Positions 21,178 through 30,097 of a DNA stretch of 60,000 nt are shown here, one piece after another (position 1 is the stretch's first letter; each line of letters opens with the position of its first letter). The DNA is from Komagataeibacter medellinensis NBRC 3288 (GTDB lineage: Bacteria > Pseudomonadota > Alphaproteobacteria > Acetobacterales > Acetobacteraceae), in assembly GCF_000182745.2 (NCBI RefSeq), contig NC_016027.1:1-60000 (forward strand), given 5' to 3'. Both the position numbers and the translations under genes were made by a program. The notes under the pieces were generated by a model that ran no database searches, had not been told where the DNA came from, and saw only the letters and a program-made list of their open reading frames with translations.

Positions 21178-21336
21178 TTAGCGGTCCGGACTGGGATAGG
21201 TCCGGTAATAGTCACGCGGGCTGGAGGACGGCTGGTGTGGCGGCCCGATGCGCCCGCACGCGCCAAGGGTCGTGGTTAGGACCAGCATGCCTGCCGCTAT
21301 CAGTACAAGCGCGCGTAGGCGGGTACGTGCCTTCAT
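21178..21336 (-). CDS. small lipoprotein, LptM-like (argH-lysA intergenic)
   Basis: This is a 52-residue reading frame whose ATG overlaps the argH stop (ATGA). The N-terminus is basic (MKARTRLR), then hydrophobic ([14 protein letters not shown]), then a good lipobox LGAC with Cys27. The mature part begins CGRIGPP and is short and Pro/Tyr-rich ([11 protein letters not shown]). The CGxxGP start and the position between argH and lysA match the LptM/YifL lipoprotein family, a small lipoprotein known to assist the LptD-LptE outer-membrane LPS translocon. The lipoprotein call is firm; the LptM role is inferred from motif and synteny. It is easily missed because of its size. Confidence 0.72.
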   Translation of the reverse strand: MKARTRLRALVLIAAGMLVLTTTLGACGRIGPPHQPSSSPRDYYRTYPSPDR

Positions 21337-22763
21337 GATGCTGTCCCCAGCGTATCGAGCCAGCGCGTGGCCTGGGCGCGCACGTTATCAGCCGCCGTGC
21401 CGCCGTAACTGGTGCGCGAAGCAATGGAGGAATCGACCGTCAGCACCGAGAAGATATCGGCCGTGATGCCAGCTTCCTCCGCCTGCATTTCCTCCAGCGT
21501 CAGGTCAGCCAGACCAACGCCTTTTGCTTCCGCCTTGCCAACAAGCCGCCCCGTTACGTGGTGCGCGGTGCGGAAGGGTACCTTGAGCACGCGTACAAGC
21601 CAGTCGGCCAGGTCGGTGGCGGTGGAAAAGCCTGATCCGGCATAGGCGCGCATCTGCTGTGTGTTCACGCTCAGGTCACGGATCATGCCGTCCATCGCGG
21701 CCAGGCTGAGGCTTGCGGCATCGGTTGCGGCAAAGACGGGTTCCTTGTCCTCCTGCATGTCCTTGGCATAGGCCAGCGGCAGCCCCTTCATGACTGTAAG
21801 CAGACCCACCAGCGCGCCGGTAATGCGCCCGCCCTTGGCGCGGACCAGCTCGGCGGCATCGGGGTTGCGCTTTTGCGGCATGATGGAGGAGCCGGTGGTA
21901 AACGCATCGGACAGGCGGATAAAAGAGAAGGGGGCCGAGCACCAGATCACGATCTCTTCCGCCAGCCGTGAAAGGTGCATCGCCATGATGGACAGGGCAG
22001 AGAGGTATTCCAGCGCAAAGTCCCGGTCCGACACGGCATCGAGCGAATTGGCGGTGGGGCGGTCGAATCCCAGCGCATGCGCCGTCATGTCGCGGTCAAT
22101 GGGGAAGGACGTGCCCGCAAGTGCTGCCGAACCCAGGGGGGACTCATTAAGCCTGCGACGTGCATCGGCAAGCCTGCCCCGGTCACGGGCCAGCATTTCC
22201 ACATAGGCCATCAGGTGATGACCGAAGGTTACGGGTTGTGCGGTCTGCAGGTGGGTGAAGCCGGGCATGGGAGTGGCCGCGTGCTCCAGCGCCCGGCGCG
22301 CCAGCGCGCGTTGCAGCGAGGCCGCCTGCTGGTCCAGCCCGTCCATCGCATCGCGCACCCACAGGCGGAAATCGGTGGCGACCTGGTCATTGCGCGAGCG
22401 CGCCGTGTGCAGGCGCTTGCCTGCCTCACCAATCCGGTCGGACAGGCGGGCTTCGATATTCATGTGAATATCTTCAAGTGCGGTGCTGAATTCAAAGGTG
22501 CCCGCCGCGATCTCACTGCCGATCTGCTCCAGCCCTTCGGTAATGGCGGCGGCATCGGCTGCAGGAATGATACCGGTTTTCGCCAGCATGGCGGCATGGG
22601 CTTTCGAGCCTGCTATGTCCTGTCGCCATAGGGCCTTGTCAAAGCCGATCGAGGCGTTGATGTCCTGCATGATTGCCGCAGGCCCTCCGGCAAACCGGCC
22701 GCCCCACTGTGCATTGGCCTTGTGTGCGTCCTGATCCGTCGGCGTTTTTGCGTTCCCCGGCAT
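21333..22763 (-). CDS. argH: argininosuccinate lyase
   Basis: ArgH cleaves argininosuccinate to arginine and fumarate, the last step of arginine synthesis. The 476-residue protein has the fumarase/aspartase superfamily signature [12 protein letters not shown] and conserved GRFAGGP and THLQTAQP segments. It begins at ATG 22763. Its TGA overlaps the ATG of the following small lipoprotein gene, so the two are translationally coupled. Upstream (22764-22993) is a 230-base divergent region with no gene; it contains a hairpin GCACCC (22836-22841) and GGGTGC (22847-22852) of unknown role. Confidence 0.96.
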   Translation of the reverse strand: MPGNAKTPTDQDAHKANAQWGGRFAGGPAAIMQDINASIGFDKALWRQDIAGSKAHAAMLAKTGIIPAADAAAITEGLEQIGSEIAAGTFEFSTALEDIHMNIEARLSDRIGEAGKRLHTARSRNDQVATDFRLWVRDAMDGLDQQAASLQRALARRALEHAATPMPGFTHLQTAQPVTFGHHLMAYVEMLARDRGRLADARRRLNESPLGSAALAGTSFPIDRDMTAHALGFDRPTANSLDAVSDRDFALEYLSALSIMAMHLSRLAEEIVIWCSAPFSFIRLSDAFTTGSSIMPQKRNPDAAELVRAKGGRITGALVGLLTVMKGLPLAYAKDMQEDKEPVFAATDAASLSLAAMDGMIRDLSVNTQQMRAYAGSGFSTATDLADWLVRVLKVPFRTAHHVTGRLVGKAEAKGVGLADLTLEEMQAEEAGITADIFSVLTVDSSIASRTSYGGTAADNVRAQATRWLDTLGTAS

Positions 22764-22993
22764 CCTGTATTCCAGCTACCCAAAGTGTGAAAATGATCGT
22801 CTCTTACCCACCGTGGCATCACGGCATGACGTGGCGCACCCTACCGGGGTGCCGCGCCAGATACAATCACCCTGCCCACGGTGTGCCATGCGGCAGACAG
22901 GGTAGGGTGCGTGGGCATGGGGTCTTTCGTTCCTGTCGCCGGGCCTGTAGGGTCGGCTTCCAACCCGCCCATGGCAGAGGACGCCCCGCTACA

Positions 22994-23827
22994 ATGCAAC
23001 ATGCAGCCCTTGCGCAGGAACCGTCACGTTTGCTGACGCGTGATGACCCGGCTCCTGTCATCCAGTTCGGCACATCGGTAATGGATGGTGGCTTTCCGCC
23101 GCCTGGTCTCCCCTTTGTTCTGGTCAGTGACCACGCGGGCTGCGCCATTCCCGCAGCATTGGGGGATATGGGGGTCAGCGCGCATGACCGGGCGCGCCAT
23201 ATCGCCTGCGACCTGGGCATGGCCGAGACCGGGCGACTGCTGGCGCAGCACCTGGACTGCCTGCTGATCGAGCAGACGTATTCCCGTCTTGTGATCGACT
23301 GCAACCGCGCGCCGGGCCACCCGACTTCTATCGTGCGGCACAGCGATGGCACATCCGTGCCCGCCAATACCGACATTTCCGCCGCGCAGGAAGGCTGCCG
23401 GGTAGAGGAGATATTTCTGCCCTACCACCAGCAGATCGGTGATGAGATCTCGATGCGGCTGGAAGCCGGGCTGCCGGTGGTGCTGGTCTCGCTGCACAGC
23501 TTTACCGATTGCATGAACGGGCAGGATCGCCCCTGGCATACCGGTGTGCTGCACAACCGCAATCCCGCCTTTGGCCTGCGCGTGCGTGACCTGTTGGCGG
23601 CGGAAGAGGGGCTGGTGGTCGGCAGTAACGAGCCTTATGCCCTGACCGATGCCAGCGACTATACCGTGCCGGTCCATGCCGAAGGGCGTGGCCTGCCCTA
23701 TCTTGAAATCGAGATACGCCAGGACTTGGTCGCAACCCCGCAGGGACAGGCGGAATGGGCGCAGCGTCTGGCCCGTATCCTGCCGCAGGCATGGCAGGAG
23801 TTCAGCCACCAGGTCCACGCCCGGTGA
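22994..23827 (+). CDS. N-formylglutamate amidohydrolase family protein
   Basis: This is a predicted zinc hydrolase of the PF05013 family, which removes formyl groups from N-formylglutamate in histidine catabolism, though many members act on other formylated or acylated substrates. The 277 residues carry DHAG near the N-terminus, DCNRAPG, the LVSLHSFTD strand and VLHNRN, all typical. The frame continues upstream to 22673, overlapping argH; ATG 22994 precedes the conserved part and has GAGGA 12 bases upstream. No hut genes are nearby. It lies just before aroE with a 30-base gap, so it may be co-transcribed with aroE-coaE-dnaQ. Confidence 0.82.
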   Translation: MQHAALAQEPSRLLTRDDPAPVIQFGTSVMDGGFPPPGLPFVLVSDHAGCAIPAALGDMGVSAHDRARHIACDLGMAETGRLLAQHLDCLLIEQTYSRLVIDCNRAPGHPTSIVRHSDGTSVPANTDISAAQEGCRVEEIFLPYHQQIGDEISMRLEAGLPVVLVSLHSFTDCMNGQDRPWHTGVLHNRNPAFGLRVRDLLAAEEGLVVGSNEPYALTDASDYTVPVHAEGRGLPYLEIEIRQDLVATPQGQAEWAQRLARILPQAWQEFSHQVHAR

Positions 23828-23857
23828 GCGCACGGAAAAGGCACGGATGAAGATGCG

Positions 23858-24760
23858 ATGGTAAATACAGGGGACACGGTGCCCGGCAGGGACAGGCCAC
23901 GGATTGACGGGCACACGCTTCTGGCCGGAGTGATCGGGTGGCCGGTGGCCCATTCGCGCTCGCCTCTCATGCATAACTGGTGGCTGGCGCAGTGTGGGGT
24001 CAACGGGGCTTATGTACCGCTGCCCGTTGCACCCGATCAGTTCGACACGGCGGTGCGGGGGCTGCAGGCAGCCGGGTTCCGGGGCGTCAATGTCACCATA
24101 CCGCATAAGGAATCCGCCTATCGGATCGTGGACCGGCTGCACCGTTCCGCCCAGCGTTCGGGATCGGTCAACACGCTGGTATTTTCCAGCGATGGCAGGA
24201 TCGAGGGCTATTCCACCGATGGCGATGGCTTTGTGGCCAACGTGGAGGCGCATGGCGTGGCCGTAAAAGGTGGCAGTGCCCTGTTGCTGGGCGCAGGCGG
24301 GGCCGCGCGCGCCATAGCTGCCAGCCTGTTGGACCGGGGTGTGCGGGTGGTGGTGGCGAACCGCACCCGTGCCCGTGCCGATGCGCTGGCTGCATCGCTG
24401 GCGGGGGTTGAGGCCATTGACTGGGCACAGGCGGGCAGTGCCCTGCCGGGCAGCACGATGCTCGTCAACACGACTTCAATCGGGATGGAGGGGGCAGCCC
24501 AGGCGCAGTTCCCGCTTGATCTGGCGCAGGCCGACCCTGAACTTGTGGTGTGCGATATCGTTTATGTCCCCCGCCAGACAGCCCTGCTGAAATGGGCGGC
24601 AGCCAACGGACTGCGCACGGTTGACGGGCTGGGCATGCTGATCCATCAGGCCGGACTCGGGTTTGAAAAATGGTTTGGCGTGGCTCCCGGCATCGGCCCG
24701 GATGTCGAGGCACTGCTGGATGCGGACCTGCACCGCCCGGCGGCAGGCGGCGCGGGCTGA
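23858..24760 (+). CDS. aroE: shikimate dehydrogenase (NADP+)
   Basis: AroE reduces 3-dehydroshikimate to shikimate in aromatic amino acid synthesis. The 300-residue protein has the substrate-binding SRSPLMHN, the catalytic lysine in NVTIPHK, the nucleotide loop LLGAGGAARA and NRTRARAD (NADP preference), and TTSIGM. The first 17 residues extend beyond the usual start, so an alternative start further in cannot be excluded. It is two bases from coaE, in the aroE-coaE-dnaQ order common in alphaproteobacteria. Confidence 0.94.
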   Translation: MVNTGDTVPGRDRPRIDGHTLLAGVIGWPVAHSRSPLMHNWWLAQCGVNGAYVPLPVAPDQFDTAVRGLQAAGFRGVNVTIPHKESAYRIVDRLHRSAQRSGSVNTLVFSSDGRIEGYSTDGDGFVANVEAHGVAVKGGSALLLGAGGAARAIAASLLDRGVRVVVANRTRARADALAASLAGVEAIDWAQAGSALPGSTMLVNTTSIGMEGAAQAQFPLDLAQADPELVVCDIVYVPRQTALLKWAAANGLRTVDGLGMLIHQAGLGFEKWFGVAPGIGPDVEALLDADLHRPAAGGAG

Positions 24761-24762
24761 GC

Positions 24763-25392
24763 ATGCGCGTGCTGGGGCTGACCGGCGGGATCGGCATGGG
24801 CAAGTCCACCACGGCGCAACTGCTTGTGCGGGCAGGTGTAAGGCTGTTTGATGCCGATGCTGCGGTGCGTGCCCTGCAGGCCCCCCATGGCGCGGCGCTG
24901 CCCGCCATTGGTCGGCTTGTGCCCGGCTGCGTGCGTGATGGCGTGCTGGACCGGGCGGCATTGCGAGCGGCAGCGCTGGCCAGCCCTGCGGTCATGCACG
25001 GGCTGGAGGCGATCATCCATCCGCTGGTGCGTCGCGCGCGCCAGCGTTTTCTTGAACGGGCGCGGCGGGATGGATGCCGCTGGGTCGTGCTGGACATCCC
25101 GCTCCTGTTCGAGACGGGGAGCGACCGGTTATGCAACCGTGTGGTAGTGGTCAGCGCGCCTGCTTCCATCCAGCGTATGCGCGTGCTGCGCCGTGGCACC
25201 ATGACACCGGCGCAGATCAATGCGGTGCTGGCCCGGCAAATGCCCGACGACCAGCGGCGGCGCAGGGCGGATGTGGTGATTGAAACCGGCCTGTCGCGGC
25301 ATGAAACAGTGCGGCAGATACAGCGTTTGCTGCGTGCAATGCGTGAGGGAAGTCCCGCCGCGTGGGCTGCAGCGGAAGGAATACGCGCATGA
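24763..25392 (+). CDS. coaE: dephospho-CoA kinase
   Basis: CoaE phosphorylates dephospho-CoA to CoA, the last step of the pathway. The 209-residue protein opens MRVLGLTGGIGMGKST, giving the P-loop GGIGMGKST, with DADAAVRAL and the LVR/DIPLLFE segments of the family. ATG 24763 lies two bases after the aroE stop; the longer frame to 24670 is aroE antiframe. The TGA overlaps the ATG of dnaQ (ATGA). Confidence 0.94.
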   Translation: MRVLGLTGGIGMGKSTTAQLLVRAGVRLFDADAAVRALQAPHGAALPAIGRLVPGCVRDGVLDRAALRAAALASPAVMHGLEAIIHPLVRRARQRFLERARRDGCRWVVLDIPLLFETGSDRLCNRVVVVSAPASIQRMRVLRRGTMTPAQINAVLARQMPDDQRRRRADVVIETGLSRHETVRQIQRLLRAMREGSPAAWAAAEGIRA

Positions 25393-26069
25393 AACGGACC
25401 ATCCTGTTCGATACGGAAACAACGGGCCTTGACCCGCTCAAGGGTGACCGGGTGATTGAAATCGCGGCGCTGGAACTGGTGGGTGACCTGCCCACGGGCC
25501 GCAATTTCCATGTCCTGATCGACCCCGAGCGCGATGTGCCCGAAGAAGCATCGCGCGTGCATGGCTTTACCCGTGCCGACCTTGAAGGAAAGCCGAAATT
25601 CGCTGAAGTGGCCGCCGGTTTCCTGGAATTCGTGGGTAATGACCCGCTGATCGCGCATAACGCGCGCTTCGACTTCGGATTCCTCAACGCGGAACTGGCG
25701 CGCGCAAAGCAGCCCGTGCTCGACATGGGGCGCATGGTTGATACGCTGGATATGGCGCGCGAGCGCTTTCCGGGCATGCCCAACAGCCTTGATGCGCTAT
25801 GCCGCCGTTTTTCGATCGACCTGTCGGAACGCACCACTCATAACGCCCTGCTGGACTGCAAGCTGCTGGCTGCGGTTTACCTTGAACTGACCGGGGGGCG
25901 TCAGCGTGGCCTGAGCCTTGCGGTGGAAGAAGGGGGCGGCGGCATCGCTACCTACGAATATACCCGCCCGGCAGGGCTGGCGGGTGTGTGCGTAAAACCC
26001 GATGCGGCTGAAATCGCGGCCCATCAGGCCTTTGTGGAAAAGCTGCCCGACGCACTCTGGGCAGACTGA
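25389..26069 (+). CDS. dnaQ: DNA polymerase III epsilon subunit (3'-5' proofreading exonuclease)
   Basis: DnaQ is the proofreading exonuclease of the replicative polymerase. The 226-residue protein has the DEDDh motifs: ExoI FDTETTG (Asp8, Glu10), ExoII HNARFDFGFLN and ExoIII HNALLDCKLL. A C-terminal extension of about 50 residues would contact the alpha subunit. ATG 25389 is inside the ATGA overlap with coaE. The gene ends 70 bases before the sensor gene that heads the next operon. Confidence 0.94.
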   Translation: MKRTILFDTETTGLDPLKGDRVIEIAALELVGDLPTGRNFHVLIDPERDVPEEASRVHGFTRADLEGKPKFAEVAAGFLEFVGNDPLIAHNARFDFGFLNAELARAKQPVLDMGRMVDTLDMARERFPGMPNSLDALCRRFSIDLSERTTHNALLDCKLLAAVYLELTGGRQRGLSLAVEEGGGGIATYEYTRPAGLAGVCVKPDAAEIAAHQAFVEKLPDALWAD

Positions 26070-26139
26070 ATGGGCGCTATGTAACAAAGACGGTGGTCGC
26101 GGTGGCCCGTTTCGGGTACACTTGGCTGCATTAAGAACA

Positions 26140-28509
26140 ATGGATGTCTTGAACAGGAAGAGAGCATTGTCCACGGACGAGATTGTCGATCCCTCGATTG
26201 CCCCTTCCGACCAGATCAGGCGTTTCCTGTTCCACATCGGTATTCCGGTGGCTGGTGTTGTGTCGGCCATTGCCATCATCGCGGGAGTGGGGTGGCATTC
26301 CTATCGCACTGTGCGTACCGGCGCGTTGACCCTTACGCATGACCTGCTGGTTAGCCAGCAGGACTATATTGCCAAGGAAGTCAGTTCCTTCCTCATGCCT
26401 GCATCCGCCGGGGCCATCGTTGCGCGTGATATGCTTGAACATGGCGTGCCGGAGGTGGAGCAGAAGATCTTCACTGGTTACAGCAGCACCATGCTGCGTA
26501 ACGTGCAGCAGATCCAGTCCTTCTATATCGCCGATAGCGACGGCAATTTCAGCACGCTCGAACATGGTGACAACAATCAGGACATCACCATAACCACCCT
26601 GCATGACGTGGGAACACCCAAGGCCAGCTTCACGCACCAACTGCGCGATCCGAATGGCAAGGTGCTCAAGCAGTGGGAGACGTCGGCGGGCACCTACGAC
26701 CCGCGTGCCCACGCCTGGTTTATTGATACGGTCAAGGCGGGACAACTGGCCTGGACCCACCCCTATGTGGTGGAAGTGACCAAGCAGATCACCATTACCG
26801 CCGCCGTGCCGTACAAGGGACTGAACGGCAAGACTTACGTCTATGCCATCAATATGTCGCTCAACCACCTGAACAACTTCCTGAATTCGCTCAGGATTGG
26901 TGAGAGCGGCAACGCGATCCTGCTGGACCAGAACGGCCATGTCGTGGCAGGCCATGGCATGGCCGAAACGCAGGCCAGGGCGCACGGCGATTCAGACAAG
27001 ATGACCCTTGACCCGGACCATTTCCCGGTCATGACCAAGGCGTTCGACCAGTATCGCGTGCATGGGTATGGTGCGCGTACCGTTACAGTCAAGAACAAGA
27101 AATACGTTACCATTACCGCACAGCTGCCCGTGGGCAAGGATAGCTGGGTGCTGCTGCTGGTTGCCCCCGAGGATGATTTCTCCCGCTTTGCCATGGCTGA
27201 CGGGCGGCAGAACCTTCTGTTCTTCGTGCTGGTCGTGCTGATGGCATCGGGGTTCGGGTTACTTCTGTTCCTGCAGGCCCGGCGTGCGGACCGCATGCGC
27301 GGGCAGATCGCGCAGTCACGTGCGGTGGCCAGTTATGAAAGCCATGCCCTGCAGTCGGTCGCAAGCTATCCCGACCTGTTCAACCCCGAAGACAACGCCC
27401 TTGTCCTGACCGAAAGCCTGGCCGAGCAGGCTCATGCCCGTCGTGCCGCGATATGGCGGATCCTGCATGACGGGCATACCCTGATGTGCATCGATTCGTA
27501 TGACCGGCAGCAGGATGTGCATTCCGGTGGGTTCGAGATGTCCACCACCGACATGAAAAGCTTTTTCGATTCCGTATCGCATGGCGATGCGCTGGTGGTG
27601 GATGATGCGGCGAAAGATGAGCGCGCGGTGGCCTTCTACCGCGTGTATATGCGCAGTTTTGGCAGCAAGGCGCTGTTTTGCAGTCCCATTCTGGGGAGTA
27701 GCGGTCCGGTCGGCGTGATCACGCTGGAAGATGCGCCACGGGCATCGCTGGTCTCGCATTTTGTGGACATGATCGCAGGTGTGACCGCTGCCCGCTTTTC
27801 GGCCCAGCACTACACTGCCGTCGCGGCAGCGAAGGAAGAACTGGAATCCGAACCTACAACGGAGGAGGCGCAGCGCGATCCTAGCCAGGGCTTCCTGCTT
27901 CGTCCCGGCGCACTGTCCATGCATGGGCAGGAAGGCGCGCCCGACCTGGCATCGGTCGAGGGATACTATCCTGCCGTCGCCATCATGGTGATCAGCCTGT
28001 CCGATGTGGTGATGACAGCCCAGAATGATCCCACGTCCAATATCAAGCTGCTCGATTCCATGGCGACCATGCTGCAGGATATCGCGCATCAGTGTGGCCT
28101 GTATTCCATCCGCATGCTGGGCCACCGTGTGGTCTGTGTGGCGGGATGGTCACGCACGCCGGACAAGGGGGCGGTCTACCGCATTGCCAATGCGGCGCTG
28201 ATGATGCGCGAGAACACCCTGGCCGCGCTTTCGCAAGCGGATCTCGATCCCGTCTTCCGTATCGGCATTGATGTGGGACCGGTTTATGGCGGCATGTTGG
28301 GCAAGGATCCGCAGGCGTTCAACCTGTGGGGCGATGCCATGGGCATGGCGGAAATGATGGCCCAGGGCGCGCCGGATGTCGGCACGATCCAGGTATCGGA
28401 GGATGTATATCTCGACCTGCGGCAGTATTTCCTGTTCCGTGAACGCGGGCGCTTCTTCATACCCGGTGCTGGGCTGACCCGCACCTACGTGCTGGCCGGG
28501 CGGCGATGA
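26140..28509 (+). CDS. membrane sensor: dCache + GAF + degenerate class III cyclase domain
   Basis: This 789-residue inner-membrane protein has a membrane segment at about 29-52 and a periplasmic dCache sensor at about 60-330, with the typical YDPRAHAWF. A second segment lies at about 357-380, a GAF domain at about 410-555 and a class III nucleotide-cyclase fold at about 610-789. The cyclase domain aligns well (YDVWG-type NLWGDAMGMAEMM) and keeps the first metal Asp622 (SLSD). The second metal Asp is His662 (MLGH), the transition-state Asn is Gly735, the Arg is Met739 and the purine-specifying Lys/Asp are lost. It is therefore probably catalytically inactive. The TGA overlaps the ATG of the MlaE-like permease (ATGA). 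A frame extension to 26002 overlaps dnaQ and is not used. Confidence 0.8.
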   Translation: MDVLNRKRALSTDEIVDPSIAPSDQIRRFLFHIGIPVAGVVSAIAIIAGVGWHSYRTVRTGALTLTHDLLVSQQDYIAKEVSSFLMPASAGAIVARDMLEHGVPEVEQKIFTGYSSTMLRNVQQIQSFYIADSDGNFSTLEHGDNNQDITITTLHDVGTPKASFTHQLRDPNGKVLKQWETSAGTYDPRAHAWFIDTVKAGQLAWTHPYVVEVTKQITITAAVPYKGLNGKTYVYAINMSLNHLNNFLNSLRIGESGNAILLDQNGHVVAGHGMAETQARAHGDSDKMTLDPDHFPVMTKAFDQYRVHGYGARTVTVKNKKYVTITAQLPVGKDSWVLLLVAPEDDFSRFAMADGRQNLLFFVLVVLMASGFGLLLFLQARRADRMRGQIAQSRAVASYESHALQSVASYPDLFNPEDNALVLTESLAEQAHARRAAIWRILHDGHTLMCIDSYDRQQDVHSGGFEMSTTDMKSFFDSVSHGDALVVDDAAKDERAVAFYRVYMRSFGSKALFCSPILGSSGPVGVITLEDAPRASLVSHFVDMIAGVTAARFSAQHYTAVAAAKEELESEPTTEEAQRDPSQGFLLRPGALSMHGQEGAPDLASVEGYYPAVAIMVISLSDVVMTAQNDPTSNIKLLDSMATMLQDIAHQCGLYSIRMLGHRVVCVAGWSRTPDKGAVYRIANAALMMRENTLAALSQADLDPVFRIGIDVGPVYGGMLGKDPQAFNLWGDAMGMAEMMAQGAPDVGTIQVSEDVYLDLRQYFLFRERGRFFIPGAGLTRTYVLAGRR

Positions 28510-29399
28510 CGGATACTCCCCCCATCATGGCAGGCGAGGACGCGGGGCAGGTCCGTGGTATGGCTCCGCCATCCGGGCCCGACCACACGGGGCGTCTGGC
28601 CGTGCTGCTGCAGCGCTTTGCGCCATGGCTTGCGGCCATCGGGCGCCTGATGCGCCATCAGGTCCGTTTCACGCTGCTGCTGGTTGGCGCGGGATGGGGT
28701 ACGCTGCGTGAAAGCCTGCGTCCCAATTCATGGCGTCGGCCGGTTATCTATGAATTCCGGGCCACATTGCGGCAGGTGGTCAGTGGCGGATTTCTCAGCA
28801 TTGTCATCACGGCAACCCTTACCGGGCTTATGGTGGTGTCGCAGGCGGCGTACTGGCTGGGTTATGCCGGCATGGCGCAGATGACAGGGTCCATACTGGT
28901 ATCCGTGCTGGTGCGTGAAATCGCGCCCATCCTTGTGGGGATCATCCTCATGGGGCGCAGCGGCATGCTGTCGTTGACCGAGATCGGGATGATGGTGCTG
29001 GGGGGGGAGGTGCGGGGGCTGCAGGCCCGTGGCATCGATCCTTTCCTGGCGCTGGTCATGCCGCGCACCTTTGCCTTTACGGTGGGCGGTTTCACACTGG
29101 GCATGATCTTTGCCGTGGTCTCGCTGCTCATGGGGTTTGTGGTGGCGCATGCCAACGGGGCCATCACCTCCTCGGTATGGACCTTCTTCTTCAATGTCCT
29201 TGTTGCCATGACGACGTGGGATTACCTGATCATCCCGCTTAAGTTCGTGCTGGTTGGCTTTTTCGTGGGACTTGGCGCGTGCATCTCGGGCCTGACCGTC
29301 AGCAGCACTGATACGATGGCCACCATCATGCCGCGCGGCTTTGCGCGGGGCATCATGCTGGTGCTTGTGGTCAACATCCTCTTCATGCTGGATTTCTGA
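28506..29399 (+). CDS. MlaE-type ABC transporter permease
   Basis: This is the inner-membrane permease of an MCE-type lipid transport system, which moves phospholipids or related lipids between inner and outer membranes. The 297-residue protein has a cytoplasmic N-terminus of about 70 residues, then five or six hydrophobic segments. The family signature is around TGLMVVSQAAYWLG, VREIAPILVGIILMGRSG and EVRGLQARGIDP. The start overlaps the sensor gene by four bases; the next gene begins two bases after its stop. The Glu-rich cytoplasmic loop EIGMMVLGGEVRGL is the usual ATPase-coupling loop, yet the adjacent ATPase homologue is degenerate. Confidence 0.9.
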   Translation: MTDTPPIMAGEDAGQVRGMAPPSGPDHTGRLAVLLQRFAPWLAAIGRLMRHQVRFTLLLVGAGWGTLRESLRPNSWRRPVIYEFRATLRQVVSGGFLSIVITATLTGLMVVSQAAYWLGYAGMAQMTGSILVSVLVREIAPILVGIILMGRSGMLSLTEIGMMVLGGEVRGLQARGIDPFLALVMPRTFAFTVGGFTLGMIFAVVSLLMGFVVAHANGAITSSVWTFFFNVLVAMTTWDYLIIPLKFVLVGFFVGLGACISGLTVSSTDTMATIMPRGFARGIMLVLVVNILFMLDF

Positions 29400-29401
29400 T
29401 C

Positions 29402-30097
29402 ATGACAGCAAACGCCCCCCTGCTGGAACTGCGTGATGTCATGCCCTCGTTCGAGGAAAGCGGCCTTATGCCCGCGCCCTACAACCTGCGGATCATGCCC
29501 GGTGAATGCGCGGTCATAGACTGTCGTGATGTGGAGCGTGCCGCCCTGTTCGCCGATCTGTGCACAGGCATGATCTCGCTTACGCAGGGGAGCGTGAAGT
29601 TCATGGGGCTGGACTGGAGCGCATTGCACGACAGGCAGCTCAATGCGCTGCGCGGGCGGATCGGGCGTATTTCGCGCCATGGCGGCTGGCTGGACATGTT
29701 TGGCACGCATCTCAACATCATGCTGCCGCATCTGTATCATACCACTGACCCGTTCGAGCATGTGGTGCAGCATGCGACCGAACTGGGGCACAGGTTTGGC
29801 CTGCCGGGCCTGCCCATTTCGGCACCGGACCGGCTTTCGGCGGCGGATCTGGCGCGTGCGGCCTGTGTGCGGGCCTTCATGGGGCGGCCTGCCCTGCTGG
29901 TGCTGGAGGATATATCGGACATGCTGCCCGAAGAGACGGTGCTGCCGTTCCTTGAAATGCTGACCACCGCGCGGGATCGGGGGTGCGGCGTATTATGGCT
30001 CGTCCGATCGGCGGCGGCATGGCGTGATTATCGCAAGGCGGTGAATATCCACATGCGCCTTCTTGACGAAGGTCTTTTTTCCATGCGGGTGGTGTAA
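29402..30097 (+). CDS. MlaF-like ABC ATPase homologue lacking Walker A (pseudo-ATPase)
   Basis: By position and layout this 231-residue protein is the nucleotide-binding subunit of the MCE transporter: LLELRDV, the NLRIMPGE strand, the TQGSVKFMGLD segment and LRGRIGRIS all align with MlaF. The motifs are gone, however. The Walker A position (residues 41-49) reads CRDVERAAL with no GxxGxGKS/T, and the Q-loop glutamine is absent. The LSGGQ signature is LSAAD (145-149), Walker B is ALLVLED (164-170) and the H-loop is WLVRS. The frame is intact, so this is a maintained pseudo-ATPase rather than a decaying gene. Its TAA shares a base with the next ATG. ATP-driven function would need another ATPase subunit. 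Confidence 0.8.
   Translation: MTANAPLLELRDVMPSFEESGLMPAPYNLRIMPGECAVIDCRDVERAALFADLCTGMISLTQGSVKFMGLDWSALHDRQLNALRGRIGRISRHGGWLDMFGTHLNIMLPHLYHTTDPFEHVVQHATELGHRFGLPGLPISAPDRLSAADLARAACVRAFMGRPALLVLEDISDMLPEETVLPFLEMLTTARDRGCGVLWLVRSAAAWRDYRKAVNIHMRLLDEGLFSMRVV

Noticed and set aside
29402-30097. Frameshift or sequencing error as a cause of the missing Walker A
   Set aside because: The flanking strands before and after the P-loop align in the same frame at the right spacing, so the motif is replaced rather than shifted out of frame.
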